Shown piece after piece: positions 6,882 to 13,971 of a stretch of DNA of 17,698 nt (position 1 is its first letter; each line of letters starts with the position of its first letter). The DNA comes from Gammaproteobacteria bacterium (lineage in GTDB: Bacteria > Pseudomonadota > Gammaproteobacteria > DSM-16500), in contig JABDEN010000035.1 of assembly GCA_013287025.1 (NCBI GenBank), positions 1 through 17,698 of the forward strand, in the 5' to 3' direction. Made by a program: the position numbers and the translations under genes. The notes below the pieces were generated by a model that made no database searches, was not told the DNA's origin, and was given only the letters and a program-made list of their open reading frames with translations.

Positions 6882-6937
6882 TGTCATCCTGAACGAAGCA
6901 ATGCTCCAATGATTCTTCGCTACGCTCAGAATGACTA
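6882..6937. repeat. Dispersed palindromic repeat (GTCAT-C/T-CTGA type)
   Basis: GTCATCCTGAACGAAGC (from 6883) and the reverse complement of TTCGCTACGCTCAGAATGAC (6916-6935) are imperfect inverted arms. The unit resembles the common intergenic repeat with ends GTCATTCTGAGC...GCTCAGAATGAC found in many copies in various bacterial genomes. It sits between the hydrolase and the GST-like gene and could act as an attenuator or mRNA-stabilising hairpin between them. Copy number cannot be judged from this window. Confidence 0.65.
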
Positions 6938-6986
6938 ATAATTTAAATTGCTATAAACGGTTAGACATCACTATTCCTATAGATTT

Positions 6987-7886
6987 TTAATGGCTAATAA
7001 ATAATGTAATTTTATTAATCACGTCCAATGAACGAAGAATCCTGCGATGGCCATGCCCTTCGCTAGTATAAAGCTCGCAGATAGGATTGGTATGTTTAAG
7101 CTCTAATGCTTGCTGATAAGGGACTTCTAAATCATTTCGATCATGAATCAATAAGGTAGGAAGATTAGTACTTTTGGCGAGCATTTTAGTAAGTGATAGA
7201 TCTTCCCAAGTCCAACTATTTCCATACCGATATTCAAGCTGTTTTCGCATACCAGCAATTAATTTCCTCGAAATCGAAAGTCTATCAGCAAACTGCTCTG
7301 TCACCCAAATCGCGCTCGATGGACAACCTATTAAAATAAGTTTCGGAATTTTTATTTGATATTCGCGCAATGCAAGCAAAGTGCAAGCTCCGCCAAAGGA
7401 ATGAGCCACTACTGCATGTAAGGATTGATGAATATTTACAACCTCCTTAATGACGGATGCGAATTCAAACATATCCGTTTGCTTGCCAGTTGATAAGCCA
7501 TGCGCAGGCCCATCAAAGGTTAAAATACTATATCCAGCCTCTAGAAATGTATCGATAAAAGCACTGAATTGACTTCCCCTCCCTCCCCAACCATGTATCA
7601 ACAAAATAAGAGGTCCTTCACCCCACTGATAAAGTTTTATTAATTTGTCATTAACCATAATTGTCGATGTACTCGCTTTCGCAATAAATGGTTTATGCCA
7701 ATCAGGAATCTGATTACGCGGTGGAGTCAGAAACAATCTTAAAGCTAAACGTTCTGCGAATGAAGGAATCACTAAATTCATTATTTTAAAAAAATGTCGC
7801 AAACAAATTAATGTTAATTTTAATGAAAGTCCCAATTTTTTAGATGATGTAAAAGGATTTTTATTTGAAACAAAGCGTGCTTCCAT
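6987..7886 (-). CDS. Alpha/beta hydrolase, possible acyl-ACP thioesterase or transferase
   Basis: 299 residues, ATG at 7886, AAGGA about 9 bases upstream, starting 6 bases after the ACP stop. The oxyanion-hole motif is HGWGG (98-102). The nucleophile elbow is AHSFGG with Ser163; the first Gly of GxSxG is Ala161. Acid and base are Asp252 (HDRND) and His280 (GHGHRRIL), so the triad looks complete. The N-terminal 60 residues, with a hydrophobic basic helix (LGLSLKLTLICLRHFFKIMN), are extra and could associate with membrane or the carrier protein. Its place directly after an acyl carrier protein suggests it releases or transfers the acyl product. It could equally be a lipase or esterase with another substrate. 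Confidence 0.85.
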   Translation of the reverse strand: MEARFVSNKNPFTSSKKLGLSLKLTLICLRHFFKIMNLVIPSFAERLALRLFLTPPRNQIPDWHKPFIAKASTSTIMVNDKLIKLYQWGEGPLILLIHGWGGRGSQFSAFIDTFLEAGYSILTFDGPAHGLSTGKQTDMFEFASVIKEVVNIHQSLHAVVAHSFGGACTLLALREYQIKIPKLILIGCPSSAIWVTEQFADRLSISRKLIAGMRKQLEYRYGNSWTWEDLSLTKMLAKSTNLPTLLIHDRNDLEVPYQQALELKHTNPICELYTSEGHGHRRILRSLDVINKITLFISH

Positions 7887-7892
7887 TATATG

Positions 7893-8150
7893 TTATCCTT
7901 TTTCAGAAACTTGAGAAATATCTTGCATACTATTACTAATATAATTAATAACATCCTGCACCGTAGCAATTTTTATGTTGTCATCTGGAAATGTTTTTCC
8001 GAACTCTTCCTCCATTGCCATAATAATCTCCACTGTATCTAAAGAGTCAGCCCCTAGTTCTTGGGATAAAAAGGAATTGTTTTTGATATTCTCAACCGAA
8101 ATATTTAATTGAGATGCAATGACGCTTTTAACTCTGTCTTCAATTTTCAT
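7893..8150 (-). CDS. Acyl carrier protein, dedicated copy
   Basis: 85 residues when started at ATG 8150. An upstream in-frame ATG at 8165 would add MRLSN, but GAGG lies 9 bases before 8150 and the protein then aligns with standard ACP starts (IEDRVKSVIASQL). The phosphopantetheine site is GADSLDTVEI, with Ser36 in the 8150 numbering as in E. coli AcpP, followed by the acidic helix AMEEEFGKTFPDD. No fabD, fabG or fabF neighbours are present, so this is not the housekeeping acpP locus. It lies between the methyltransferase (26 bases away from the chosen start) and the hydrolase (6 bases), and most likely carries the acyl chain for this operon. It needs a phosphopantetheinyl transferase encoded elsewhere. 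The tail after residue 75 is slightly long. Confidence 0.92.
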   Translation of the reverse strand: MKIEDRVKSVIASQLNISVENIKNNSFLSQELGADSLDTVEIIMAMEEEFGKTFPDDNIKIATVQDVINYISNSMQDISQVSEKG

Positions 8151-8176
8151 ATTAGATAACCTCATTATATTAAATT

Positions 8177-9028
8177 TTAAATTATTTTCTTTAATGACAT
8201 TTGCAATAGAGATGTATAACCATTCTCGAAGCTACGAATGGCCGCTTCGAAATAATGGTTATAATGATTAAATAAATTTTTACCGTACTCTCTCATTACT
8301 TTATCCTCATTTATATTCAAACGATTTTTCCATTCAGTTAAAGTACGCGAATAGTCAAGCCCAATCATTTTTATTGTTACAGGTTCATACAATTTAAACA
8401 TGGCCTCTTGTAAAGTTTCAATGTCAGGTAAAGCTGATCCTGGAAAAACATTTTTTAATAAGTAATAAGTATCCTTCATACTTTGCAATGAATCAGGCTT
8501 TTTTGCTGTAATAATTGTCTGTAAACCCAAATAAGAATCTTGTGTAGAAACATCTAAACAGCGTTCAAAAAACTTTCTGTAAACTTCGACTTGTTTTCCA
8601 TGTTTAAGGTCTTCTAAAGAAGCAAAATGCTCCATGGCCCCGATTGAAATAATTGAATCAAACTTTATATCACTTTTTAAATCTTCCCATGAACATAGCG
8701 CGATGGAAGTAAAGGGAATATTTTTTTGAATGATATAATCGTATTGCGCTTGGCTTAGTGTAATTCCTTTCACATAATCTATTTCAAAATTTTTTACACA
8801 ATATTCAAGCATACCGCCCCAACCGCATCCTATGTCTAAAACGCGATGGCCTTTTTTTACATGTGCAAATTCAGATAATCTTTTTAATTTATTTTTTTGC
8901 GCTTCCTCAAGATTCGATGCATTTTCCCAAACTCCGCAGCTATACATCTTATATTGTTTATCGAGAAACAATGAAAAAAAATTATTGTCTACATCATAAT
9001 GAAATTGTATATCTTTTTTAGTAGCCAT
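8177..9028 (-). CDS. Cyclopropane-fatty-acid-synthase-like methyltransferase
   Basis: 283 residues. The ATG directly abuts the TAA of the upstream gene, with AGGAG 8 bases before it inside that gene. It matches the catalytic domain of cyclopropane fatty acid synthases: FHYDVDNNFFSLFLD, MYSCGVW (Cys31), L-E-E-A-Q-x-x-K-L, SAM motif I VLDIGCGWGG (63-72), SIGAMEHF (Glu133), the conserved FPGSALPD and DYSRTL (Tyr226). E. coli Cfa is 382 residues; the N-terminal domain is absent, as in mycolic-acid methyltransferases. Of the residues that hold bicarbonate in Cfa (Cys139, Glu239, His266, Ile268, Tyr317), four equivalents are present but the His is Gln170. The enzyme may methylate or cyclopropanate an unsaturated acyl chain, here plausibly ACP-bound. 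Confidence 0.85.
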   Translation of the reverse strand: MATKKDIQFHYDVDNNFFSLFLDKQYKMYSCGVWENASNLEEAQKNKLKRLSEFAHVKKGHRVLDIGCGWGGMLEYCVKNFEIDYVKGITLSQAQYDYIIQKNIPFTSIALCSWEDLKSDIKFDSIISIGAMEHFASLEDLKHGKQVEVYRKFFERCLDVSTQDSYLGLQTIITAKKPDSLQSMKDTYYLLKNVFPGSALPDIETLQEAMFKLYEPVTIKMIGLDYSRTLTEWKNRLNINEDKVMREYGKNLFNHYNHYFEAAIRSFENGYTSLLQMSLKKII

Positions 9029-9877
9029 TTATGCAGCTCCTGAAATCGCATGATGATTTGTCAATAAATTTTTCCTGAAATGATGTAATTCATGTGATGA
9101 TTTGCATGAAATTTCAAATAAATCAGAAAGACTGCTTAATACCGCCGTAGTTACTTTTTCTTCCCAAGTTTTATCGAACTGAATTTCATGATTTAACCAA
9201 TTTTCCAACCATACTGGATCAGGTAATTTTCCATTTACCGTATCATTTGGAAACAAATTTTTATTAACATGTAAATTTGTTGGATGCATTGCTTTATTTA
9301 AACGAGCGTTTGTCATCAATACTCCTATTTTAGAAAATGCTAATTTCGCTTCATTATTATTTTTTTGTAGTGCTTTTTTCATATACTGAAAGTATGCGCG
9401 CGCATGTCTTGCTTCATCATTAGCAAGAAGAAGGTATATTTGCTTAATAACAGGCTCCATATGCCAAGCGGATGCACATCGATACCATTGATTCAAACGA
9501 ATTTCTCCACAAAAATGTAACGCTAAACTTTCTAATGGTGGAGCTGAATCAAATGAAAATCGAACTGCGGCTAATTCATTTTCGGTAGGCAAATATTCTG
9601 GGGCATAGCGTCGAAGATATTCTAATAAAACCAGGCTATGTTTTTGCTCTTCGAAAAACCATATGGACATAAATGCTGAAAAATCCACATCCTCCTGATT
9701 ATCTCTTAAAAACATTTCAGCAGTAGGCATGGCTGACCATTCAAGGATAGCATTCATCCTTATACTATAAAGATGTCGATCTGAAATATTGTTTTTATTA
9801 AATCTTTCCCATAATATATCTTTCTCTAAACTCCAACGTGCAGCTTCAAGTTTTCTAAAAATTTCCGGGTAAATCAT
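9029..9877 (-). CDS. Di-iron protein resembling acyl-ACP desaturase
   Basis: 282 residues, ferritin-like four-helix fold. Two E-x-x-H motifs supply the iron ligands: Glu77-x-x-His80 (WFFEEQKHS) and Glu155-x-x-His158 (ANDEARHARAY). Glu46 (AILEWSAMPTAE) and Glu125 (HFCGEIRLNQWY) complete the six-ligand set. The spacing and the EEQKH/DEARH wording parallel the EENRH/DEKRH motifs of soluble acyl-ACP desaturases, which insert a double bond into ACP-bound acyl chains using O2 and ferredoxin. Plant enzymes are longer; mycobacterial ones are nearer this size. It starts 17 bases after the ferredoxin gene and abuts the methyltransferase. Alternatives are an AurF-like N-oxygenase or another di-iron hydroxylase. 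The di-iron centre is well supported; the reaction is inferred. Confidence 0.75.
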   Translation of the reverse strand: MIYPEIFRKLEAARWSLEKDILWERFNKNNISDRHLYSIRMNAILEWSAMPTAEMFLRDNQEDVDFSAFMSIWFFEEQKHSLVLLEYLRRYAPEYLPTENELAAVRFSFDSAPPLESLALHFCGEIRLNQWYRCASAWHMEPVIKQIYLLLANDEARHARAYFQYMKKALQKNNNEAKLAFSKIGVLMTNARLNKAMHPTNLHVNKNLFPNDTVNGKLPDPVWLENWLNHEIQFDKTWEEKVTTAVLSSLSDLFEISCKSSHELHHFRKNLLTNHHAISGAA

Positions 9878-9894
9878 TATTTTTCCTTTGTTAA

Positions 9895-10104
9895 TTAATC
9901 GATAAGCAAATTTGATTCCGCAAGATAAGCGTATAAATTATCGATACATGAGCCACAACCATGATTACAGTTAGTATATTCATTAATAAATTGCATGAAT
10001 GTTAATGGGTTATTTTTTTGTTTTTCCAAAATATTTTCATATTTCATTTCAGAGCAAAAACAATAAAAATTCGCTAACTGTGATGGTGAATCATCAACTA
10101 CCAT
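9895..10104 (-). CDS. BFD-like [2Fe-2S] ferredoxin
   Basis: 69 residues, ATG at 10104 with AGGAG about 8 bases upstream. Cysteines Cys15-x-Cys17, then 32 residues, then Cys50-x-x-Cys53 (FYCFCSEM and HGCGSCID) reproduce the C-x-C-x31-34-C-x2-C ligand pattern of bacterioferritin-associated ferredoxin, where E. coli Bfd has CLC and QCGKC. An extra Cys46 precedes the second pair. No bacterioferritin gene is nearby. It is the first gene of the run, followed after 17 bases by a di-iron oxygenase-type protein, so it most likely supplies electrons to that enzyme rather than releasing iron from bacterioferritin. Ferredoxin reductase would come from elsewhere. Confidence 0.8.
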   Translation of the reverse strand: MVVDDSPSQLANFYCFCSEMKYENILEKQKNNPLTFMQFINEYTNCNHGCGSCIDNLYAYLAESNLLID

Positions 10105-10474
10105 TTTATTTTCTCCTATTTATTTTGATCTTATTTTTTATATAACTTAAAATTTATTTTTTTAATCATTCTCCTTTTTTACATTATTAGAATTTATTCA
10201 CTTCATTTTTATCAATGAGGAATATGCTGTTTAATTCAAATTTAAAATATGAGGAATAGGATATGGATTAACTGATGATTTGCAGATTTGCTACAAAAAA
10301 ATAATATTGCGAAAGGGAAGAAGGGTTTTAAAATATTTTTGAAATTAATATAAAGCTTCAATCTCCGCGATAATACCTTTAATTCAAAATATGTCAACCA
10401 CTAATAAAATTTATTTTTTTGAACCTTTATGCCGATGCTCTGACATCATGCGGCATGCAGATCATTTGGAAAAA
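10105..10474. other. Gene-free region upstream of the lipid operon
   Basis: This 370-base AT-rich stretch separates the five-gene run from the end of rimK. No frame in it resembles a known protein. It should hold the operon's promoter. The best minus-strand candidate is TTGATA (10215-10210), an 18-base spacer and TCTAAT (10191-10186), which is only moderate. The sequence TGAGGAATA occurs at 10216 and again at 10250. No convincing terminator follows rimK. Confidence 0.5.
10186..10215 (-). promoter_or_regulatory. Candidate promoter of the five-gene lipid run
   Basis: On the minus strand TTGATA (10215-10210), 18 bases and TCTAAT (10191-10186) match sigma-70 boxes moderately well and lie about 80 bases before the ferredoxin ATG. 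In DNA this AT-rich such matches arise often by chance. Confidence 0.3.
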
Positions 10475-11374
10475 CTACAAATTAGTGCGCTTATCAAAAT
10501 TCGTGCTTTCTTCAATAAATTCGATAATGGAAAGTGCGACATCTTTTCCGGTTGCTTTTTCAATACCCTCGATACCGGGAGACGCATTGACTTCAATAAT
10601 AAGGGGGCCGCGGTTGGAACGGATGAGATCGACGCCAGCGACATTGAGACCGATGATGTGTGCCGCGCGGATCGCCATCGTGCGCTCTTCTTCCGTAATT
10701 TCAATTTCACTGGCGAGGCCCCCGCGATGTAAATTTGAACGAAATTCTTCGGGAGATAGTGCCTGACGCTTCATCGCTGCGACCACTTTTCCACCCACCA
10801 CAAAACAACGAATGTCACAACCCGATGCTTCTTTAATATATTCTTGCACTAATATATTTACTTTTAATCCTAAAAAAGCCTCAATTACGCTACGAGCGGC
10901 TTTAGCCGTTTCAACCAACACAACGCCGATACCTTGCGTTCCTTCTAAAAATTTTATAATTAACGGTGGTCCACCGACCATTTTAATCAAATCTTGAATT
11001 TCATCGAGAGAATGCGCAAAACCGGTGATCGGAAGACCGATGCCTTTTTTGGACAAAAGTTGCAGAGAACGTAATTTATCACGGGCCCGTGTAATTGCGA
11101 CAGAATCATTCACGCAAAAAACATTCATCGTCTCTAATTGTCGGACGACAGCTGCGCCATAAAAAGTCACCGAGGCGCCAATACGTGGGATGACCGCATC
11201 ATAATGACAAAGTTCTGCACCTTTATAATGAATCGTCGGGCGAAGCGATGTAATATTCATATAGCAACGCATCGTATCGATGATATCAGCTTTATGACCC
11301 TTTTTTTTCGCTGATTCCAGCAATCGTCGCGTTGAATATAAATCATGTCTTCTAGACAAAATCGCAATTTTCAT
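10475..11374 (-). CDS. rimK: RimK, ribosomal protein S6 glutamate ligase
   Basis: 299 residues, ATP-grasp ligase that adds glutamates to the C-terminus of ribosomal protein S6 and can make poly-alpha-glutamate. It tracks E. coli RimK (300 residues) along its whole length: [95 protein letters not shown] and [15 protein letters not shown]. The metal and ATP residues in the last two motifs are intact. ATG at 11374 with AAGG 8 bases upstream. It starts 11 bases after the rimB stop, so the two form an operon. The C-terminal tail diverges and is the only weakly conserved part. Confidence 0.97.
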   Translation of the reverse strand: MKIAILSRRHDLYSTRRLLESAKKKGHKADIIDTMRCYMNITSLRPTIHYKGAELCHYDAVIPRIGASVTFYGAAVVRQLETMNVFCVNDSVAITRARDKLRSLQLLSKKGIGLPITGFAHSLDEIQDLIKMVGGPPLIIKFLEGTQGIGVVLVETAKAARSVIEAFLGLKVNILVQEYIKEASGCDIRCFVVGGKVVAAMKRQALSPEEFRSNLHRGGLASEIEITEEERTMAIRAAHIIGLNVAGVDLIRSNRGPLIIEVNASPGIEGIEKATGKDVALSIIEFIEESTNFDKRTNL

Positions 11375-11385
11375 ATCATAACCTT

Positions 11386-11859
11386 TTATTTATTACTTCT
11401 TAAAAATGAACGCCCAGGATTAACAATAAAGCGTTTTCGAATTGCGCTTCTTCCTAGTAACATGCGAAATTGCATAGAATCACGCTCAGTTAACGTCACT
11501 TCAATGGGGAATTTTTTGCCACCGAGGAACATATTGGTTTGGATGACATAACGCTCTTCGCGATGCCCACCCGAATCCATGACCATACGTTGATCTACAA
11601 TATCCGCGACGCATGTAATAACAACGTTCACATTATTTTGCAAGGGATGAATATCAAAACGAATTTTATCTTGATTACCCTCTCTAAAAGTATGCAGTGC
11701 AAAAGCATGTAATGCAGACGTACGAGCGCCTGTATCAATTTTTGCTTTAATTCGCTCAATATTTAATTCTGGAAGTGAAACCCATTCACGCCAACCAATT
11801 TTTTTCAGTTTTCGGCGGGGTTTGATAATACGTATATTGTTTGTAGCCTCGATGCCCAT
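11386..11859 (-). CDS. rimB: RimB-type retropepsin (annotated as ATP-dependent zinc protease)
   Basis: 157 residues of the PF05618 family. The catalytic aspartyl motif [12 protein letters not shown] has Asp42-Thr-Gly, preceded by [11 protein letters not shown] and followed by [18 protein letters not shown], near the usual end VNPGRSF. The family name says zinc protease, but structural work on homologues, including a Legionella one, showed a single-domain retropepsin fold. In pseudomonads RimB partners RimK and RimA in ribosome modification. Here rimB and rimK are adjacent (11-base gap) and rimA is not in the window. AGG lies about 7 bases before the ATG. It is transcribed divergently from acs across 90 bases. 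Confidence 0.92.
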   Translation of the reverse strand: MGIEATNNIRIIKPRRKLKKIGWREWVSLPELNIERIKAKIDTGARTSALHAFALHTFREGNQDKIRFDIHPLQNNVNVVITCVADIVDQRMVMDSGGHREERYVIQTNMFLGGKKFPIEVTLTERDSMQFRMLLGRSAIRKRFIVNPGRSFLRSNK

Positions 11860-11883
11860 GGTAGTACCTAATTAAACACATGT

Positions 11884-11889
11884 TATAAT
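11884..11889 (+). promoter_or_regulatory. Candidate -10 box for acs
   Basis: TATAAT lies 60 bases before the acs start in the 90-base divergent region. No good -35 box sits 16-18 bases upstream, where the rimB coding start begins, so an activator may be needed, as is common for acs genes. Confidence 0.4.
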
Positions 11890-11949
11890 TATCGCATTAT
11901 TACTCTCGTTTACGGAAATATTTTTCAAACCCCTAGAAGGAAATATTCT

Positions 11950-13842
11950 TTGATTACCGAATTACAATATCGTGAACTATATGCGAAATCTTTGCGTGAT
12001 CCAAAAAACTTCTGGAGCGAACAAGCTGAAAAGTTTGTAACCTGGTTCAAACGCTGGGATGAAGTTTTTGCTGGTGATTTTCAAAAATTGGACATTCAAT
12101 GGTTTAAAAATGGCAAATTAAATGCCTGCTATAACTGCGTTGACCGACATCTTGAGAAAAATGCGCAAAATCCCGCCATTATTTGGGAGGGTGACAACCC
12201 AGATGACAATAAAAAGATCACATATGCGGAACTTTATGAGCAAGTTTGCCGATTTGCGAATGTATTAAAAAAGTGTGGTTTAAAAAAAGGCGACAGAGTT
12301 TGTATTTATATGCCCATGATTCCGGAAGCAATCATCAGCATGCTCGCCTCCGCTCGGATTGGATTGGTGCATTCGGTGGTTTTTGCGGGATTTTCAGCCG
12401 ATGCGTTAAAAACGCGCATTATTGACGCCGACTGTCGCGTCGTCATTACCGCAAATGAAGGTGTGCGGGGAAACAAAATTATCCCACTCAAACAAAATGT
12501 TGATGAGGCTTTAAAAGATTGTCCCAATGTGCGTAAAGTTATTGTCGTGAAACATACTGAAAATGAGACCCCTTTTATCCCTGAACGCGATCTTTGGTAC
12601 ACTGACGCGATGACGACCGTGTCTCCACATTGCCCTTGTGAAATGATGGATGCAAATGACCCTTTTTTTATTTTATATACCTCAGGTTCGACAGGAAAAC
12701 CAAAAGGAATTTTACATACCCTAGGCGGTTATCTCGTCTATGTCGCGATGACTTTTAAGTATATTTTTAATTATGAACCGCAAGATATTTATTGGTGTAC
12801 CGCAGATATTGGATGGATTACCGGACATTCTTATTTGGTGTATGGCCCGCTTTGCAATGGGGCAACAACGCTCATGTTTGAAGGGGTGCCGCATTACCCC
12901 ACTCCCGCACGTTTTTGGGAAATTATCGACAAGTATGCCGTCAATATTTTTTATACTGCACCCACCGCTATCCGCGCGCTGCGTCGCGAAGGAGATGATT
13001 GGGTCAATAAAACAAAACGTGATAGCTTAAAATTACTCGGTTCAGTCGGCGAACCGATCAATCCAGATGTGTGGCAATGGTATTATGACGTGGTTGGTAA
13101 CGGGCAATGCCCCATTGTCGATACCTGGTGGCAAACGGAAACCGGCGGCACTTTAATTAGTCCCATTCCCAACGCTATGGCCTTAAAACCGGGTTCCGCA
13201 ACGAAACCATTTTTTGGTATCGAACCACTTATTTTGGATGAAAAGGGCGAAGAGTGCCCTGACAATCAAATGGGTAAATTGGTGATAAAAAATCCCTGGC
13301 CCGGCATTATGCAAAATATTTATGGAGATCGTGATCGTTTTATTGAAACTTATTTTAAAGAATACCCCGGATTTTATTTGACGGGTGATAATGCTTATCG
13401 AGATGAAGATGGATATTTTTGGATTAAAGGTCGCAATGACGATGTCATAAAAATTGCAGGGCATCGCATTGGCACGGAAGAAATTGAAAGCGCTTTTTTG
13501 ACGCACCCCGATGTTTCAGAAGCAGGTGTTGTTGCCATTCCTGATGAAATAAAAGGTGAAAGTATTTACGCATTTATTACGTTAAAAAAAGGGATGAAAG
13601 GTACCGCGGCTTTAAAAAAAGCGTTGATTCAACAAGTGCGTGATAAAATTGGCGCGATTGCCACACCGAAATGTATTCAATTTACCGATAGTATTCCAAA
13701 AACCCGTTCTGGAAAAATCATGCGACGTTTATTAAAAAAAATTGCGCGTGAAGAATATGATGATCTGGGGGATATCTCAACGCTTGCTGATAGCGATGTG
13801 GTGGATAAGTTAATAAAGGGTCGGAGTAAAGTGAGAGCATAA
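11950..13842 (+). CDS. acs: Acetyl-CoA synthetase
   Basis: 630 residues (E. coli Acs has 652). It makes acetyl-CoA from acetate, ATP and CoA in two steps through acetyl-AMP in the cytosol. The start is TTG, with AAGGA 8 bases upstream and the family opening Y-x-x-L-Y-x-x-S-L-x-D-P-x-x-F-W just inside. The AMP-binding P-loop is YTSGSTGKPKG (243-253). DTWWQTETGG begins at Asp391 and includes the tryptophan that restricts the pocket to acetate. YLTGDNAYRDEDGYFWIKGR marks the hinge to the C-terminal domain, and PKTRSGKIMRR carries the catalytic Lys589, the acetylation target in homologues. All key residues are present. It is followed by a palindromic repeat and converges on the F-box/propeller gene. 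Confidence 0.97.
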   Translation: MITELQYRELYAKSLRDPKNFWSEQAEKFVTWFKRWDEVFAGDFQKLDIQWFKNGKLNACYNCVDRHLEKNAQNPAIIWEGDNPDDNKKITYAELYEQVCRFANVLKKCGLKKGDRVCIYMPMIPEAIISMLASARIGLVHSVVFAGFSADALKTRIIDADCRVVITANEGVRGNKIIPLKQNVDEALKDCPNVRKVIVVKHTENETPFIPERDLWYTDAMTTVSPHCPCEMMDANDPFFILYTSGSTGKPKGILHTLGGYLVYVAMTFKYIFNYEPQDIYWCTADIGWITGHSYLVYGPLCNGATTLMFEGVPHYPTPARFWEIIDKYAVNIFYTAPTAIRALRREGDDWVNKTKRDSLKLLGSVGEPINPDVWQWYYDVVGNGQCPIVDTWWQTETGGTLISPIPNAMALKPGSATKPFFGIEPLILDEKGEECPDNQMGKLVIKNPWPGIMQNIYGDRDRFIETYFKEYPGFYLTGDNAYRDEDGYFWIKGRNDDVIKIAGHRIGTEEIESAFLTHPDVSEAGVVAIPDEIKGESIYAFITLKKGMKGTAALKKALIQQVRDKIGAIATPKCIQFTDSIPKTRSGKIMRRLLKKIAREEYDDLGDISTLADSDVVDKLIKGRSKVRA

Positions 13843-13852
13843 AATTATTACT

Positions 13853-13958
13853 TGTCATGCCAGCATGCTTTAAGCTGGCATCCAGTCGACATTTAGCGAA
13901 GCCACTTGGATGCCTGCCAGCATGCTTAAAGGTGGCATCAAAGCATGCTGGCATAACA
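13853..13958. repeat. Composite palindromic repeat between converging genes
   Basis: The ends are 19-base inverted repeats with one mismatch (TGTCATGCCAGCATGCTTT at 13853-13871 against the complement of 13940-13958). Inside, a 24-base unit starting GCCAGCATGCTT occurs twice in direct orientation (13859-13882 and 13916-13939) with two differences. CTGGCATCCA and TGGATGCC form a further inner stem. It fills the gap between the acs stop and the end of the propeller gene. The look is that of a dispersed intergenic element that can fold into a long hairpin and might end transcription from both sides. Confidence 0.8.
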
Positions 13959-13971
13959 GATCATCACATTT

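Noticed and set aside
10136..10174. Possible 12-residue Lys-rich leader peptide (MIKKINFKLYKK) before the lipid run
   Set aside because: The AGGAG lies only 1 base from its ATG and the Lys richness follows from the A-rich DNA; no attenuator-like pairing was seen.
10441..10460. Hairpin CATGC-G-GCATG after rimK as a terminator
   Set aside because: The 1-base loop cannot fold as drawn and the stem is too short; the following T-rich stretch is ordinary for this AT-rich DNA.
10391..10766. Two overlapping plus-strand frames of about 115 codons
   Set aside because: Both lie antisense to rimK, which matches E. coli RimK throughout; their composition is that of shadow frames.
11386..11859. A complete rimABK operon
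   Set aside because: Only rimB and rimK are present; no gene resembling rimA lies next to them, as acs follows on the other strand.
13718..13954. Minus-strand frame of 78 codons overlapping the acs 3' end
   Set aside because: Most of it is translated palindromic repeat and the antisense of acs; repeated ACFDAT/KHAGM-type peptides come from the repeat itself.
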